A stretch of 6,780 bases of DNA, taken from NCBI GenBank assembly GCA_022722495.1, contig JAIJLI010000116.1, forward strand, positions 1 through 6,780, in the 5' to 3' direction. The notes beneath the pieces are model-generated. The model was not told the DNA's origin. It did no database searches and saw only the letters and a list, made by a program, of their open reading frames with translations. The DNA is from Dialister sp. Its GTDB lineage: Bacteria > Bacillota > Negativicutes > Veillonellales > Dialisteraceae. The position numbers and the translations under genes are program-made. Shown piece after piece: positions 5,501 to 6,780 of the stretch; the first letter of the stretch is position 1; every line of letters begins with the position of its first letter.

Positions 5501-6780
5501 ATCGGCAAGACACGCCACTCCACCCCGGGCGTAGCCCTGATCTCGCCGCCGCCGCACCATGATGTCTACTCCATCGAAGACCTGGCAGAGCTTGTCTTCG
5601 ACCTGAAGAATGCCAACCACAAGGCGGAGATCAATGTCAAGCTCACCGCCGGTGCCGGTGTCGGCACCATTGCGGCCGGTGTCGTCAAGGCGAAAGCCGA
5701 CGGTGTCACCATCAGCGGCTGCGATGGCGGCACGGGGGCATCGCCCAGGACCAGCATGCGCCATGCGGGACTTCCATGGGAGCTTGGACTTTCCGAAGCG
5801 CAGCAAGTCCTCCTCCTGAATCAGCTCCGCGACCGCGTGAAGCTCGAAACGGACGGCAAGCTCCTGACCGGCCGGGATGCGGCCATCGCCTGCCTCTTGG
5901 GCGCAGAGCTCTTCAGCTTCTGCACCGGGCCGCTCATCGCGATCGGCTGCCAGATGTTCCGCGTCTGCAACAAAAATACCTGCCCCTTCGGTATCTGCAC
6001 GCAGGATGAGAAGCTCAGGAAACGCTTCGCCGGCAAGCCCGAGTATGTGATGAACTACATGCGTTTCGTCGCAGAAGACCTGCGTGAGATCATGGCACAC
6101 CTCGGCTTCCACAAGCTCGAAGACATGGTGGGCCGAAGCGACCGCCTGAAGCAGAAGAGCTTCACCGGCAGCAAGAAGGCAGATACCCTCTCCCTCGATG
6201 CCCTGCTCTTCCGTCCGTATACAGACATCACCGTCGGCCACCATTTCATGAAGGCACAGGATCATGAGATCGAAAAGACCCTCGATATGGCCAAGCTCGT
6301 CCGCATGTGCAAGCCGGCTCTCGACGAGCAGAAGCGCGTCATCGCAAAGCTCTTCATCAAGAACACCGACCGCGTCACCGGCACCATCCTTGGCAGCGAG
6401 ATCTCCCGCCGCTACGGCGATGAAGGACTGCCCGAAGACACCATATCCCTCTCCTTCGTCGGCTCTGCGGGACAGAGCTTCGGCGCCTTCATCCCGAAGG
6501 GCCTGACGCTCACCCTGGAAGGCGATGCGAATGACTACGTCGGCAAGGGCCTTTCCGGCGGCAAGATCATCATTTATCCGCCGAGAGAAGCCACCTTCCG
6601 TGCAGAAGACAATGTCATCATCGGAAACGTCGCCTTCTTCGGCGCGACAAGCGGGGAAGCCTTCGTCTCCGGCAAAGCCGGGGAACGCTTCTGCGTCAGA
6701 AACAGCGGTGCGACCGTCGTCGTCGAAGGCATCGGCAACCACGGCTGCGAATACATGACCGGCGGCAAGGTCATCATCCT
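2570..6780 (+). CDS. gltB: Glutamate synthase (GOGAT) large subunit, 3' end outside window
   Basis: The large subunit hydrolyses glutamine and channels the ammonia to 2-oxoglutarate, making glutamate with electrons from the GltD subunit. The frame is open for 1403 codons to the edge; the family is usually about 1500 residues. Domains: class II glutamine amidotransferase with a 24-residue propeptide before nucleophile Cys25 (DACGIGF), HSRFSTNTFPSW from 236, HNGEINT from 258 and a GSDSAMFDN motif; central domain (roughly 470-770, VTNPPID at 529-535); FMN-binding synthase domain (roughly 800-1200: MSYGALS at 883-889, AKPGEGGHLPGSK around Lys962, DGGTGASP from 1052); 3Fe-4S ligands Cys1127, Cys1133 and Cys1138 in C-x5-C-x4-C spacing; and a C-terminal GXGXG helix domain with GDANDYVGKGLSGG from 1318, ending in GNHGCEYMTGG. 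All key residues are present and no frameshift is seen. The iron-sulfur motif has an additional Cys1143 (CPFGIC). Codon choice shifts from G-ended to C-ended codons along the gene. Confidence 0.97.
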   Translation, partial: MGMKKWRDLPEAQGLYDPRHEHDACGIGFVANIRGERSYGIVDDALKILENLKHRGGEGADHKSGDGAGILTQIPHDFFHRECEVLGFSLPPEGEYGVGMIFAHRYEDFRKEQMRVFEEIVKEEGQTVLGWREVPIDESIIGEAARSIRPRFLQVFIGRNPSLRDQMDFERKLYIIRRLAEKKIIPLSEGMGTDFYIASLSSRTIVYKGMLTSEQLRHFYLDLSDLDYKTAMAMVHSRFSTNTFPSWARAHPNRYIVHNGEINTIKGNINWLNARESKSRPSNDPELVKAFPVVDDTGSDSAMFDNCLEYIHMAGHSLAHAMMVMMPEPWEKDPAMDEEKKAFYRYHNFMMEPWDGPAAMCFCDGVAIGGMLDRNGLRPARYYVMKDDRVILSSEVGAVPVDQENVLYKGRLEPGKLFLIDTAQQRIISDEEIKHTMAKAHPYAKWCEEHLLDLKDLAKEEKEPEVPEDLLLEQKNFGYTVEDLRDILTPMAENGKEPIGAMGMDSPLAVLSEAPQLLYDYFQQNFAQVTNPPIDGVRERIVTSSSVVIGNMANIMDPDEKGTAALFIDRPLITNEEMEVIKHLKSSQLKPVVLSLLYPAAGGGRAMEKALHDLFAAALAAVRDGKNILILSDRGVDKDHMAIPVLLASAGLHNDLIREKVRPDVGIILESGEPREIHHFAALIGFGVTAINPYLALETVKDLADKNRLHGKSAKEALANYLTAAVNGILGVMSKMGISTVKSYHGAQIFEAVGIGKEVAEKYFGGITSPIGGIGLKEIAKEAEMRHEAAYEGTKGLSSGDVYMYHRNGDEPHILTPEAIRLLQRACRTGSYEVYKEFAKVVNEPLIRLRDLLEFNYPAGCSIPIEEVESVDSIVHHFRTGAMSYGALSKEAHECTAKAMNALGSRSNTGEGGEDTERFALLPDGSSVNDEIKQVSTARFGVTGNYLVHGKEIQIKCAQGAKPGEGGHLPGSKVDPAIGKTRHSTPGVALISPPPHHDVYSIEDLAELVFDLKNANHKAEINVKLTAGAGVGTIAAGVVKAKADGVTISGCDGGTGASPRTSMRHAGLPWELGLSEAQQVLLLNQLRDRVKLETDGKLLTGRDAAIACLLGAELFSFCTGPLIAIGCQMFRVCNKNTCPFGICTQDEKLRKRFAGKPEYVMNYMRFVAEDLREIMAHLGFHKLEDMVGRSDRLKQKSFTGSKKADTLSLDALLFRPYTDITVGHHFMKAQDHEIEKTLDMAKLVRMCKPALDEQKRVIAKLFIKNTDRVTGTILGSEISRRYGDEGLPEDTISLSFVGSAGQSFGAFIPKGLTLTLEGDANDYVGKGLSGGKIIIYPPREATFRAEDNVIIGNVAFFGATSGEAFVSGKAGERFCVRNSGATVVVEGIGNHGCEYMTGGKVII

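Noticed and set aside
3788..6742. 984-residue open frame on the minus strand
   Set aside because: It lies wholly antisense to gltB, whose domains and catalytic motifs are unmistakable. It has no recognisable motif and is explained by GC-rich codon bias in gltB.

Overview
The window carries two metabolic genes separated and flanked by repeat-rich non-coding DNA. Going from low to high coordinates: (1) positions 1-317 hold no credible gene, only degenerate intergenic repeats, small hairpins and a six-copy CCCTGAA tandem array. (2) A perfect 23-bp hairpin at 318-367 serves as terminator for (3) a complete minus-strand gene, 406-1707, for a LarA-type nickel-dependent 2-hydroxyacid (lactate) racemase, with its own ribosome binding site and extended -10 promoter. 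(4) Positions 1760-2450 are a gene-free mosaic of short repeats, plus what looks like the decayed 3' end of a small 'VDSFPG'-repeat protein gene on the minus strand (2084-2188). (5) A promoter at about 2453-2482 is followed by a short leader containing a terminator-like hairpin, and then (6) gltB, the large subunit of glutamate synthase, which starts at 2570 and is still open at the right edge after 1403 codons. Roughly its last 100 residues lie outside the window.

The gene content (GOGAT large subunit, stand-alone LarA), strong AGGAGG-type ribosome binding sites, GC-rich genes with AT-richer promoter patches, and the style of intergenic junk (chains of short hairpins, 'ggatgacgaaacgggg' and 'tactagtcac' type sequences) suggest a gut or rumen anaerobe of the Firmicutes. 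A member of the Negativicutes (Dialister, Megasphaera, Mitsuokella or Selenomonas type) is my best guess. This is inference from overall style, not from a marker gene.

The two genes are divergently transcribed from the 1708-2569 gap and appear to be independent units. The larA homologue ends at its own terminator and carries no larB, larC or larE cofactor genes beside it. gltB supplies glutamate from glutamine and 2-oxoglutarate, and its small-subunit partner gltD would be expected just past the right edge. No CRISPR array, tRNA, rRNA, transposase or phage gene is visible. The observations most worth a second look are the reversal of GC skew and synonymous codon choice inside gltB, the terminator-like hairpin between the gltB promoter and its start codon, the gene remnant at 2084-2188, and the family of mosaic intergenic repeats.
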